Origin: Pseudovibrio sp947494035
Lineage (GTDB): Bacteria > Pseudomonadota > Alphaproteobacteria > Rhizobiales > Stappiaceae
Length of the DNA stretch: 64,000 nt
NCBI GenBank assembly: GCA_947494035.1
Contig: CANLTN010000002.1
Location: 288,889-352,888 of the forward strand
Direction: 5' to 3'
Below are positions 9,926 to 18,184 of the stretch, piece after piece. A program made the position numbers and the translations under genes. The notes below the pieces were generated by a model. The model ran no database searches and was not told where the DNA came from. It saw nothing but the letters and a program-made list of their open reading frames with translations. Position 1 is the first letter of the stretch, and each line of letters starts with the position of its first letter.

Positions 9926-11823
9926 ATGTGGCTGCCTCCCAACCCAACAGTATCATGCATGGCGTCCATCCCCGGAGCACAAACCCAGTGACCTGTCTCT
10001 ATCTCAACCAAATATGGCACTGTTGAGTACCCCATCCGATATGGTGCCGGCCATTGCATGGGGTCCGAGGTGGCAGCGCCATCCAGAGAGGCAAAATCCA
10101 GCTTATGGTCCAAAGACGGTTCCGGCACGGCTTTCAGGAGCGCGCGCGTATAAGGGTGAATGGGGTTGTCAATGATTTGCCGCGTTGGTCCGAGCTCAAC
10201 AACCTTACCTTTACACATAACGGCAACACGGTCGGAGATGTAATCGACCACAGCAAGGTTGTGACTGACGAAGACGTAAGTTAGGCCCAGCTCTTCCTTC
10301 AGGTCTTTGAGCAGGTTGAGAATTTGAGCTTGTACAGAGACGTCCAGTGCTGAGGTTGGTTCATCGCAGATCAGGAATTCAGGGTTCAGGGCCAAGGCTC
10401 TGGCGATGCCAATACGCTGCCTTTGCCCGCCGGAGAAGGAATGAGGATAGCGGCGCAGAAATCTTTGAGACAAACCGACCAGATCGGTCAGCTCTCTGAT
10501 GCGAGCCGCTTTGCTGTGATTGTCGCCAATCTGGTGAATAATCAGTGGCTCCATCAGGATCTCATTGAGCGTGCGGCGTGGGTTCAGTGAGGAGAATGGG
10601 TCCTGAAAAATAATCTGGGCTCGTTCCCTGAATTTGAAGAGCTCTTTGTCGGAGAAGCCCTGAATGTCGCGTGGTCCATCTCCCGTGGTGTAGAAGATTT
10701 TCCCTTCCGTCAGCGGGAAGGCCCGTAACATGGCGAGAGCTGCGGTTGTTTTGCCGGATCCTGACTCTCCAACAATGCCAAGGCATTCACCCCTGCGGAC
10801 AGTCAGAGATACATTGTCGAGCGCTGTGGTCATGCCCCTGCGCTTCTTGCCACGCGTTTTCTTGAACATAAACGTTTTGCGAACCCCCTCCAGCTTGATG
10901 AGCGTGGTTCCACGAAACTCATGTGCATTGCCGGTTGGATGTGGAGGTGCATCTGTCTGATGGGTGCGTGGTTTAATGGGCCGGATCGGCACAAGGCGTT
11001 CTTCCGGTTCCATGGAGAGCGAGGGAACGGCGTTGAGCAGCGCCTTCAAATAGGGATGTTGCGGGGTCAGGAACAAGTCCTCAACGCTGCCCTTCTCCAT
11101 GATCTCACCGTTGTAAACAACAACGACTTCATCAGCCATGTTCGTCACTACGCCAAAGTCATGGGTGATCATGAGCAAGGTCATGTTCAACTCGGCCTGC
11201 ACCTCTTTGATCAGCTTGAGAATTTCGGCCTGAATGGTGACATCCAACGCCGTGGTTGGTTCATCTGCGATCAAAAGAGATGGGCGGCAGATCAATGCCA
11301 TGGCGATGAGCGCGCGTTGTCGCAAACCACCTGACAGCTCGAAGGGGTAGGCACCGATGGCTCGCTCTGGATCTGGAAAATGGACAAGCCGCAGCATGTC
11401 CTTTGTCAGCTCAAGCGCCTCTTTCCTGCCAACAGAGCGATGCAGTCTTGCACCTTCGCTGATCTGGTCTCCGATTGTGTGCAGGGGTGAGAGCGAAACC
11501 ATGGGCTCCTGAAAGATCATGGCGATCTGATCTCCGCGCATAGCGCGCATGGCTGGTCCGCTCGGGGGAAGCTTTGCGATATCAATAACCTTGCCATTTC
11601 GACTATTATCGCGAAACAGGATTTGGCCGGAGGTGATGTGCGACTTTGCAGGAAGGATGCCCATAATCGCTTTGGAAATTACGGTTTTGCCGGAGCCTGA
11701 CTCACCTACCAAAGCAACGGACTTGTTTTCGGGCACACTAAAAGACACATCGCGGACGACTTCCTGATGTCCTTCGTCTCCGCGAAACTCTACCGTCAAC
11801 CCTTCGATATCAAGAAGGTTCAC
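9922..11823 (-). CDS. ABC transporter fused double ATPase (YejF/DppD-DppF-type)
   Basis: A 633-residue protein with two complete nucleotide-binding domains in tandem. Domain 1 has Walker A GESGSGKT near residue 41, signature LSGGLRQR and Walker B LLIADEPTTALD. Domain 2 has Walker A GESGSGKTT near 360, signature FSGGQRQRIG and Walker B FLICDEPTSALD. Each carries the Opp/Dpp C-terminal extension (PYLKALLNAVP, PYTRALLKAVPEP). It energises uptake through the two adjacent permeases. The start is GTG at 11823 with AAGGAAGG upstream. Gene order ATPase - binding protein - permease - permease makes a complete importer. Confidence 0.9.
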   Translation of the reverse strand: MNLLDIEGLTVEFRGDEGHQEVVRDVSFSVPENKSVALVGESGSGKTVISKAIMGILPAKSHITSGQILFRDNSRNGKVIDIAKLPPSGPAMRAMRGDQIAMIFQEPMVSLSPLHTIGDQISEGARLHRSVGRKEALELTKDMLRLVHFPDPERAIGAYPFELSGGLRQRALIAMALICRPSLLIADEPTTALDVTIQAEILKLIKEVQAELNMTLLMITHDFGVVTNMADEVVVVYNGEIMEKGSVEDLFLTPQHPYLKALLNAVPSLSMEPEERLVPIRPIKPRTHQTDAPPHPTGNAHEFRGTTLIKLEGVRKTFMFKKTRGKKRRGMTTALDNVSLTVRRGECLGIVGESGSGKTTAALAMLRAFPLTEGKIFYTTGDGPRDIQGFSDKELFKFRERAQIIFQDPFSSLNPRRTLNEILMEPLIIHQIGDNHSKAARIRELTDLVGLSQRFLRRYPHSFSGGQRQRIGIARALALNPEFLICDEPTSALDVSVQAQILNLLKDLKEELGLTYVFVSHNLAVVDYISDRVAVMCKGKVVELGPTRQIIDNPIHPYTRALLKAVPEPSLDHKLDFASLDGAATSDPMQWPAPYRMGYSTVPYLVEIETGHWVCAPGMDAMHDTVGLGGSHI

Positions 11824-11875
11824 GTGCGTTCCTTCCTTGCTAATCCGTTGATGCTGCCTGAAAAACCACGGTTTG

Positions 11876-11916
11876 CAACCTCTTCACTACAACAGGGCTT
11901 CCTTTCAAAGAGGTTG
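11876..11916. other. Inverted repeat between cyclase and ABC transporter genes
   Basis: A 9-bp inverted repeat (CAACCTCTT and AAGAGGTTG, 23 bases apart) lies in the 137-bp gap between the cyclase stop and the ATPase GTG. There is no U-run after it on the minus strand, so it may be an operator or a processing structure rather than a terminator. Function unknown. Confidence 0.3.
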
Positions 11917-11960
11917 GGTTTCCCAGCACACTTAAAGTAAACTAGAAGATAGCGGCAGAA

Positions 11961-13841
11961 TTAAAGCTTGCCGTTGATAGTGGAGGTGAGCTGCCACACT
12001 TCCACCTTGCCTTTTCTGCCACGAATTGCGTGGTTGCCTAGGTGTGTGACGTTGTCAGGATGCCCGGCTTTTTCAACGGTTTCACCGCTTAATACCACGC
12101 AAACCCCTTTAACGGCGGAATGTGTGCAACCAACACCTTGCAGACGGCTACACACATTCACAGCATCTCCAACAATGGTGTAGTTCCAGCGTTCAACAGC
12201 GCCCACATTGCCAACAATTACGCGGCCAGTGTGGATGGCAATCCGCACACGCAGTGCGTTCTCCGGCGCGGCAGTGTTCGCTTTGCGGATGGCGACGACC
12301 ATGTCTTCTGCCGCTGCAATAGCACGTTGGGCATGATCTTCAATCTCGTTTGGCGCTCCCCAGAATGCGAGCATTCCGTCGCCAACAAACTTGTCGACAG
12401 TACCCTGATGAGCCTCCACAGCAGAAACCAGCAGCTTAAAGTGGTCATTGAGCAAGTCAGCCACTTCACCTGCATTCCTCTTTTCTGACAGTGACGTGAA
12501 GCCTTCGATGTCAGTGAACAAGATTGTCAGGTCGGCTTCTTTTGCTTGGGCTGCCTGATCCATCCCAGATGCCATCAGCTTGGCATAGAGCGATTTGGGA
12601 ATATACCGACTCATGGTTTGTAAGCCAGTGGTGCTGGCATTCATGGCCGAGGTGATCTGATCCACTTCGCGAATATGGCTGCTTGGGAGTGGTTCGAGGT
12701 GCTCGAACTCCAATGCTCCAAATTTTTGCGCGCGAGCAGCGATGCCTTTGAGCGGTGAAGACAAACGGCGCGCGAGGAAGATCGCAATAAGTGCAGCCAG
12801 AAGTACGATTGCCACACCGGCAAAAACCGAGTTGATCAGCCGCGCAAGTTCATCATAACGGGAGTTCGTGGGTTGATATTCGCCAACCTGATAGACTTCA
12901 CCGTCCGGTGAGACAAGCTTTTGCAGAACCATCACATACATATCATCGTCAGTGTTAATCATGTGAAGTTCCACACCTCGGTCACGCGCAAGCGAACTAG
13001 AGGGCTGTGGCTGGCTCTGCTCAAATTTTGCCAGAATGGGGTCTCCAAATTCTGACAAAGGCGACAAGAGCCTATCCTGTAGGTTGTATTCTGGAGATGC
13101 GTAGGCAAGCACCCGGTTTTCATCAGTCAAGATAAACCTGGTTGTAGCGTTTTCTCCGTCAACCTGATAGCCAAGCCCATCTCCATTGGAAGAGGCAAGC
13201 ACCGATCCCACCCCCTCCATGGTGATGATTGCGGAGATGTAGCCTATTACTTCGCCTTCAAATTCGATGGAGCTTGTGACAGTCGCAAATGGGTCCTCAC
13301 CGGAGGCATAAAAATCTCCCCAGAACGGATCCTGACTTCTTTGCGCCTGTATGCTTTCCATTCTGGAGAATTCAAAGAGGGCCTGCTGGGGGTTAAAAAT
13401 GACGACGTCCTGGCTGTTATCAGCCTGACGCAGGCCCCAAACGGCTCCATTTGGCAGTGAAAGCACCAATCCTTCAATACTTTGAACGCTGAACAAGACC
13501 CCGCGAAATGTTTGGCGTGCACGAAAGAGAGCACTTTGGGGCGTTGGCTGCTCTTCAGCATAAACCTTGATCGCGTGAACGGAATAGAATGCGGGCGTGA
13601 TGTAGGCGCCTAAGGCGTTGTTGATTGCCTCGGTCGACATGATCGACGCTTTTTCGATGAGACTGCGGGTATTTACAAGGTTGGTGTGAACCGACATGTA
13701 GAGCACGATGCCACCACACAGCGTCACCAGAGTCACAAAGGTGAGACTAATCAGCCAAGTCAGAGAGAGCTTATAACGGTAATGCTCTGCATCTGTTTCC
13801 TTTCGCCTAATCCTATTCCAAAGCTTCAAACCACGACCCAT
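11961..13841 (-). CDS. Membrane-bound class III adenylate/guanylate cyclase
   Basis: 626 residues. A first membrane helix (about 27-49) leads to a periplasmic sensor region of roughly 285 residues, likely Cache-like. A second helix (about 337-358), a HAMP linker and a C-terminal cyclase domain (about 433-615) follow. The cyclase motifs are intact: FTDIEGFTSL with the first metal-binding Asp, KFVGDGMLAFWG with the second, and NYTIVGDAVNVCSRLQ with the transition-state Asn/Arg. It should make cAMP (or cGMP) from the nucleotide triphosphate in response to a periplasmic signal. It lies upstream of, and co-directional with, the ABC transporter operon. Product specificity is not assigned. Confidence 0.87.
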   Translation of the reverse strand: MGRGLKLWNRIRRKETDAEHYRYKLSLTWLISLTFVTLVTLCGGIVLYMSVHTNLVNTRSLIEKASIMSTEAINNALGAYITPAFYSVHAIKVYAEEQPTPQSALFRARQTFRGVLFSVQSIEGLVLSLPNGAVWGLRQADNSQDVVIFNPQQALFEFSRMESIQAQRSQDPFWGDFYASGEDPFATVTSSIEFEGEVIGYISAIITMEGVGSVLASSNGDGLGYQVDGENATTRFILTDENRVLAYASPEYNLQDRLLSPLSEFGDPILAKFEQSQPQPSSSLARDRGVELHMINTDDDMYVMVLQKLVSPDGEVYQVGEYQPTNSRYDELARLINSVFAGVAIVLLAALIAIFLARRLSSPLKGIAARAQKFGALEFEHLEPLPSSHIREVDQITSAMNASTTGLQTMSRYIPKSLYAKLMASGMDQAAQAKEADLTILFTDIEGFTSLSEKRNAGEVADLLNDHFKLLVSAVEAHQGTVDKFVGDGMLAFWGAPNEIEDHAQRAIAAAEDMVVAIRKANTAAPENALRVRIAIHTGRVIVGNVGAVERWNYTIVGDAVNVCSRLQGVGCTHSAVKGVCVVLSGETVEKAGHPDNVTHLGNHAIRGRKGKVEVWQLTSTINGKL

Positions 13842-13922
13842 CTGTGCGAGGAAGTTCAGCCCGTATAACCACTCAATGGACCTAGCGTCAAACTGCCTTC
13901 CTCCAGTTGGCTCAGCTAGTAT

Positions 13923-15098
13923 TTATTCTACAACTTCCTTGCCTAATTCTCTTAAAATCTCATTTCTGTGCTCATCGAGAGCTGGTGCACCGCGCTCGAT
14001 CTTCAGCTTGGAATTCGCAAATTGGATCGGCGTGCGTACATAGGTTTGCTCACCACCCTCTTTTGAGGCTGTCGGCAGAGTGACCTTCAACTGGCGGTGT
14101 TCAACTTGCGGGTCCTGCAAAACATCCGCTACTGAATTGATCGGCCCTGCCGGAACACCGTGTTCCTCCATTCTGCCCAAGAGTTCATCCCGCGTAAAAC
14201 TCAGGACCAAAGTCTGAAGCTTTTCAGTCAATTGATCACGGTGCTTCACACGAGCGGGATTGGTGGCGTAGCGTTGATCTTCCGCCAGACCCGGCTCTCC
14301 AAGAATCTTGCAGAAGTTCACGAACTGGTTGTCATTGCCAACGGCGACGATCAGGTGACCGTCCATCACCTCAAAAACCTGATAGGGAACGATGTTTGGA
14401 TGGGCGTTGCCCATGCGCGTGGGAACATTGCCGCTGCTGAGGTAGTTCATGGCCTGATTGGCCAGAACGCCCACCTGAGCATCCAGCAAGGCCATGTCGA
14501 TCCATTCACCTTCACCGGTCAGGTCACGGCGGCGCAGAGCAGCCTGGATGCCGATTACGCCATAGAGGCCGGTGAAGATATCGGCAAAGGCAACACCCAC
14601 TTTTTGTGGCTCGCCGCCTTTAGGGCCCGTCAGGTCCATGATGCCACCCATGCCCTGGATCATGAAATCGTATCCAGCACGATGCGCATATGGACCATCC
14701 TGACCAAATCCTGTCACAGAGCAGTAGATCAGCTTGGGGTTGATCTTTTTAAGGCTCTCGTAGTCGAGACCGTACTTGGCAAGACCGCCGACTTTGAAGT
14801 TCTCGATCAGCACATCGCTTTGACGCACAAGATCGAGGATCAGCTCAAGGTCTTCCGGTTTTGAGAAGTCCGCTGTGATGGAGCGTTTGCCACGGTTGCA
14901 GGCATGGAAGTAGGCTGCGCTTTTGCTGCCGCCCTCTTCTTCGATGAAGGGAGGCCCCCAAGTCCGCGTATCGTCACCGCGCGGGCTTTCCACCTTGATG
15001 ACATCCGCCCCCAGATCGGCAAGGGTTTGCCCGATCCATGGTCCTGCCAGAATGCGCGCCAGTTCCAAAACTCTTATATTTTCCAGGGGGGCCGTCAC
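13923..15098 (-). CDS. Family III CoA-transferase (CaiB/BaiF)
   Basis: A 391-residue cytoplasmic enzyme. The N-terminus has the family pattern (VLELARILAGPWIGQTLADL, then VIKVESPRGDDTRTWGPPF), and the catalytic Asp lies in IDMALLDAQVGVLANQ. These enzymes move CoA between carboxylic acids, for example formyl-, carnitine- or succinyl-CoA type exchanges; the substrate here is unknown. The start is GTG at 15098 with GAGG nine bases upstream. It is divergent from pepN across a 268-bp gap and followed after 81 bp by the cyclase in the same direction. Confidence 0.9.
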   Translation of the reverse strand: MTAPLENIRVLELARILAGPWIGQTLADLGADVIKVESPRGDDTRTWGPPFIEEEGGSKSAAYFHACNRGKRSITADFSKPEDLELILDLVRQSDVLIENFKVGGLAKYGLDYESLKKINPKLIYCSVTGFGQDGPYAHRAGYDFMIQGMGGIMDLTGPKGGEPQKVGVAFADIFTGLYGVIGIQAALRRRDLTGEGEWIDMALLDAQVGVLANQAMNYLSSGNVPTRMGNAHPNIVPYQVFEVMDGHLIVAVGNDNQFVNFCKILGEPGLAEDQRYATNPARVKHRDQLTEKLQTLVLSFTRDELLGRMEEHGVPAGPINSVADVLQDPQVEHRQLKVTLPTASKEGGEQTYVRTPIQFANSKLKIERGAPALDEHRNEILRELGKEVVE

Positions 15099-15366
15099 GG
15101 AAGCAACCTCAGTCTTTTTGTGCAGATTTATCTCAGGAACACAGTGCTACCTGTTTTTTGGCAGGAGGTCCTGCGAGGATCTGTCATGAACTCGTTCCAG
15201 ACCTTCCCGTGCTTGATAATTTTGTCATTTGGGTGCAAAAGTGCTGTGGTTTTTAATTCCTACATTTGACCGGGACCGTTTTCAAAGGTACCGCCGATCT
15301 ACATATTTTTTGAAAGCGCTGCGCCAACGGGCGAAAAGCTGCTTCAACACTTCTTGGGAGAACAGC

Positions 15367-18003
15367 ATGCGATCTGAGACTGCTCAGCTCATCAAACTGC
15401 AAGACTACAAAGAAACCCCCTACGCGATTGACAGTGTCTCACTGGTCTTCAAGCTTAAGCCTGAAGCAACTGAAGTTGTCTCCACCCTCACTCTTTCCAG
15501 ACGCAATGGTACAGACGCTGGCACTCCGCTTGCGCTGGATGGCGATGAACTCACACTGGTTTCAGTGGCGATTGATGGTGTCACTTTGGCGCAGGAAGCT
15601 TATGAGGCCTCAGCTACCAAGCTGATCATTCACAACCCGCCTGCAGATAAGTTCCAGCTGGAAGTCGTGACCAACGTCAATCCGACTGCGAACACCAAGC
15701 TGGAAGGGCTTTATCTTTCAAAAGGCATCTACTGCACCCAGTGTGAGGCCGAAGGCTTCCGCCGGATCACCTATTACTATGATCGCCCGGATGTGCTTTC
15801 CGTATTCACCACACGTGTTGAAGCAGACAAGGCGAGCAATCCAATCCTTTTGAGCAACGGCAATCCGCAGGAAACCGGCGATATTGCGGACACAGACCGC
15901 CATTTTGCGGTGTGGCATGATCCACATCCAAAACCTGCCTACCTGTTTGCGCTAGTGGCCGGTGATCTTGCCTGCACCTCAGAAAAGTACACCACGGCCT
16001 CCGGCAAGCCTGTTGATCTGAACATCTATGTCGAAAAAGGCAATGAAGATCGGACGGGCTGGTCCATGGACAGCCTGATCCGTTCCATGCGCTGGGACGA
16101 GAAGGTGTTTGGCTGCGAGTATGATCTGGATGTGTTCAACATCGTGGCTGTTTCTGCCTTCAACATGGGCGCAATGGAGAACAAGGGCCTTAACATCTTC
16201 AACGATAAGTATATTCTTGCCGACAGCGACACAGCTACCGACACCGATTACGAAGGTATTGAGACTGTTGTCGCGCATGAGTATTTTCATAACTGGACCG
16301 GCAACCGTATTACCTGCCGCGAATGGTTCCAGCTTTGCCTGAAAGAGGGCCTGACGGTGTTCCGTGATCAGGAGTTCTCTTCTGATGAACGCTCCCGTCC
16401 TGTAAAGCGTATTGCTGACGTTATCCGTCTGAAATCCCGTCAGTTCCCGGAGGATCAGGGGCCCCTCTCCCATCCCGTGCGCCCAACAGAATACAAAGAG
16501 ATCAACAACTTCTACACGGCGACCGTCTATGACAAGGGCGCTGAACTGGTTCGCATGATCAAAACTATTCTTGGTGCGGATGGCTTCAGAAAAGGCATGG
16601 ATCTTTACTTTGAGCGTCATGACGGAGACGCGTCAACAATCGAAGACTTCATCAGTTGCTTTGAAGATGCAAACGCATTTGACCTGACACAGTTTAGCCT
16701 TTGGTACCACCAATCCGGCACGCCTGTGGTTAAAGCCAGCGGCTCTTACGATGCAGATGCCAAGACTTACACACTGGACCTTGAGCAGATTAATGCTCCG
16801 ACACCGGGACAGACTGAGAAGAAGCCATTCTTCATTCCTGTTCACTTTGGACTGGTTGGCCCCAATGGCGATGATCTTGCCTATTCCAGCGTGGAAGGGG
16901 CGCAGGTTGACGGCGATCTGCTGTGCCTGAGCGAGAACAAGCACACTGTTGTATTCCATGGCATTGGCAGCAAACCGGTTCCTTCTCTGCTGCGTGAATT
17001 CTCTGCGCCTGTGAAACTGGAAACCGGTCTTTCCCGCGAAGAGCATATATTCCTTATGCGCCATGACGTTGATCCGTTTAACCGCTGGCAGGCGGCTCAG
17101 ACGCTGATGACGGAGCTGCTGATTGAACTGACCAATGGCGTGGAGCCAGCTGGCAAAGAGGCCTTTATTGAGGCTCTGGGCCATATGGCTGCGGATGAAA
17201 GCCTTGACCATGCGTTCCGTGGTTTTGGGCTGATGTTGCCAAGTGAGCAAGCGATTGCTCTGGAGATTGGAAAGGACGTTGACACCGATGCCATTGGCAA
17301 CGCGCGTGATGCCTTCTCCAAAGATATCGGCGTGACGCTCTATGACATCTTCAAACGCCTTTACGATGAACTGGAGATGCCAGCGACCTTTAGTCCGGAC
17401 GCCATTTCAGCTGGCAAGCGTGCTTTGAAGCTGCGTTGCCTGTCCTACCTTGGCGCTGCACAAATCGCAGAAAGTGCAGCACTAGCAAAAGCTCACTTTG
17501 ATAATGCGGACAATATGAGCGATCGCATGGGCGCCCTGACGATCCTTATGATCTGGCAGCTTGCCGGAGCGCAGGAAGCCCTAAAGGCATTTGAAGAGCG
17601 CCACAAGGACACCGCGCTTGCAATGGATAAGTGGTTGAGTATAGCTGCTCGTGCGCCAAGTGAAGATTCAGTTGCAGCCATACGCACTCTTACCGAGCAT
17701 CCAGCATTTTCATGGGACAATCCAAATCGCATCTATGCGCTGATTGGAGGTTTCCTGGGAGGCAATACACGCGGCTTCCATGCTGTAGATGGCTCTGGAT
17801 ATAATTATCTAGCTGAAATCACATTGCAATTGGATAAGACTAACCCTCAGGTTGCTTCCAGAATGGTCAAAAGCTTTGGCAACTGGAGAAGCATGAATGC
17901 AGCACGCAGAGAAAAAGCAAAAGCCGCTTTGCAGGGTATTCTTGAGGCCGACCAGCAACTGTCAACTGACGTGAAAGAAATAGTTGAACTGTGCCTAGAC
18001 TAA
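15367..18003 (+). CDS. pepN: Aminopeptidase N (M1 family zinc metallopeptidase)
   Basis: 878 residues from the ATG at 15367, which follows GGGAGAAC and gives the usual PepN length and N-terminus (RSETAQLIKLQDYKETPY). An in-frame start at 15229 would add 46 atypical residues. The substrate-binding GAMENKG lies near residue 267; the zinc site HEYFHNWTGNR is near 303, with the third ligand Glu in LKEGLTVFRDQEF. The C-terminal half (DUF3458-type repeats) is complete. It is a cytoplasmic aminopeptidase releasing N-terminal amino acids from peptides. It is followed by a strong terminator and appears monocistronic. Confidence 0.95.
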   Translation: MRSETAQLIKLQDYKETPYAIDSVSLVFKLKPEATEVVSTLTLSRRNGTDAGTPLALDGDELTLVSVAIDGVTLAQEAYEASATKLIIHNPPADKFQLEVVTNVNPTANTKLEGLYLSKGIYCTQCEAEGFRRITYYYDRPDVLSVFTTRVEADKASNPILLSNGNPQETGDIADTDRHFAVWHDPHPKPAYLFALVAGDLACTSEKYTTASGKPVDLNIYVEKGNEDRTGWSMDSLIRSMRWDEKVFGCEYDLDVFNIVAVSAFNMGAMENKGLNIFNDKYILADSDTATDTDYEGIETVVAHEYFHNWTGNRITCREWFQLCLKEGLTVFRDQEFSSDERSRPVKRIADVIRLKSRQFPEDQGPLSHPVRPTEYKEINNFYTATVYDKGAELVRMIKTILGADGFRKGMDLYFERHDGDASTIEDFISCFEDANAFDLTQFSLWYHQSGTPVVKASGSYDADAKTYTLDLEQINAPTPGQTEKKPFFIPVHFGLVGPNGDDLAYSSVEGAQVDGDLLCLSENKHTVVFHGIGSKPVPSLLREFSAPVKLETGLSREEHIFLMRHDVDPFNRWQAAQTLMTELLIELTNGVEPAGKEAFIEALGHMAADESLDHAFRGFGLMLPSEQAIALEIGKDVDTDAIGNARDAFSKDIGVTLYDIFKRLYDELEMPATFSPDAISAGKRALKLRCLSYLGAAQIAESAALAKAHFDNADNMSDRMGALTILMIWQLAGAQEALKAFEERHKDTALAMDKWLSIAARAPSEDSVAAIRTLTEHPAFSWDNPNRIYALIGGFLGGNTRGFHAVDGSGYNYLAEITLQLDKTNPQVASRMVKSFGNWRSMNAARREKAKAALQGILEADQQLSTDVKEIVELCLD

Positions 18004-18051
18004 GACAGTCTAGATTACACCCTAGCGAAGTCTCTGAGAGTCCTAAATGAA

Positions 18052-18090
18052 TTAACGGCAGCAAAAAGAGCTGCCGTTAACCATTTTTTT
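18052..18090 (+). terminator. Intrinsic terminator after pepN
   Basis: A perfect 11-bp stem (TTAACGGCAGC / GCTGCCGTTAA) with a 7-base A-rich loop is followed by CCA and a run of seven T. It lies 48 bp after the pepN stop. The right arm plus the following bases read TTAACCAT, which matches the CtrA half-site consensus known from alphaproteobacteria; that may be coincidence. Confidence 0.9.
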
Positions 18091-18184
18091 GTACCAGGAC
18101 TCTGGACAAGTTGATTCGGATAGATTCAAATGAAGGTGATTCGGGTGAATTACAACTCGGATTATTTGCGGCGGGATCTGACAC

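Noticed and set aside
14160..14864. A 234-residue open frame antisense to the CoA-transferase gene.
   Set aside because: It mirrors a conserved gene and shows no recognisable motif or ribosome-binding site.
15229..15366. Longer N-terminus for PepN.
   Set aside because: The extra 46 residues are atypical for the family, and the ATG at 15367 has a good ribosome-binding site.
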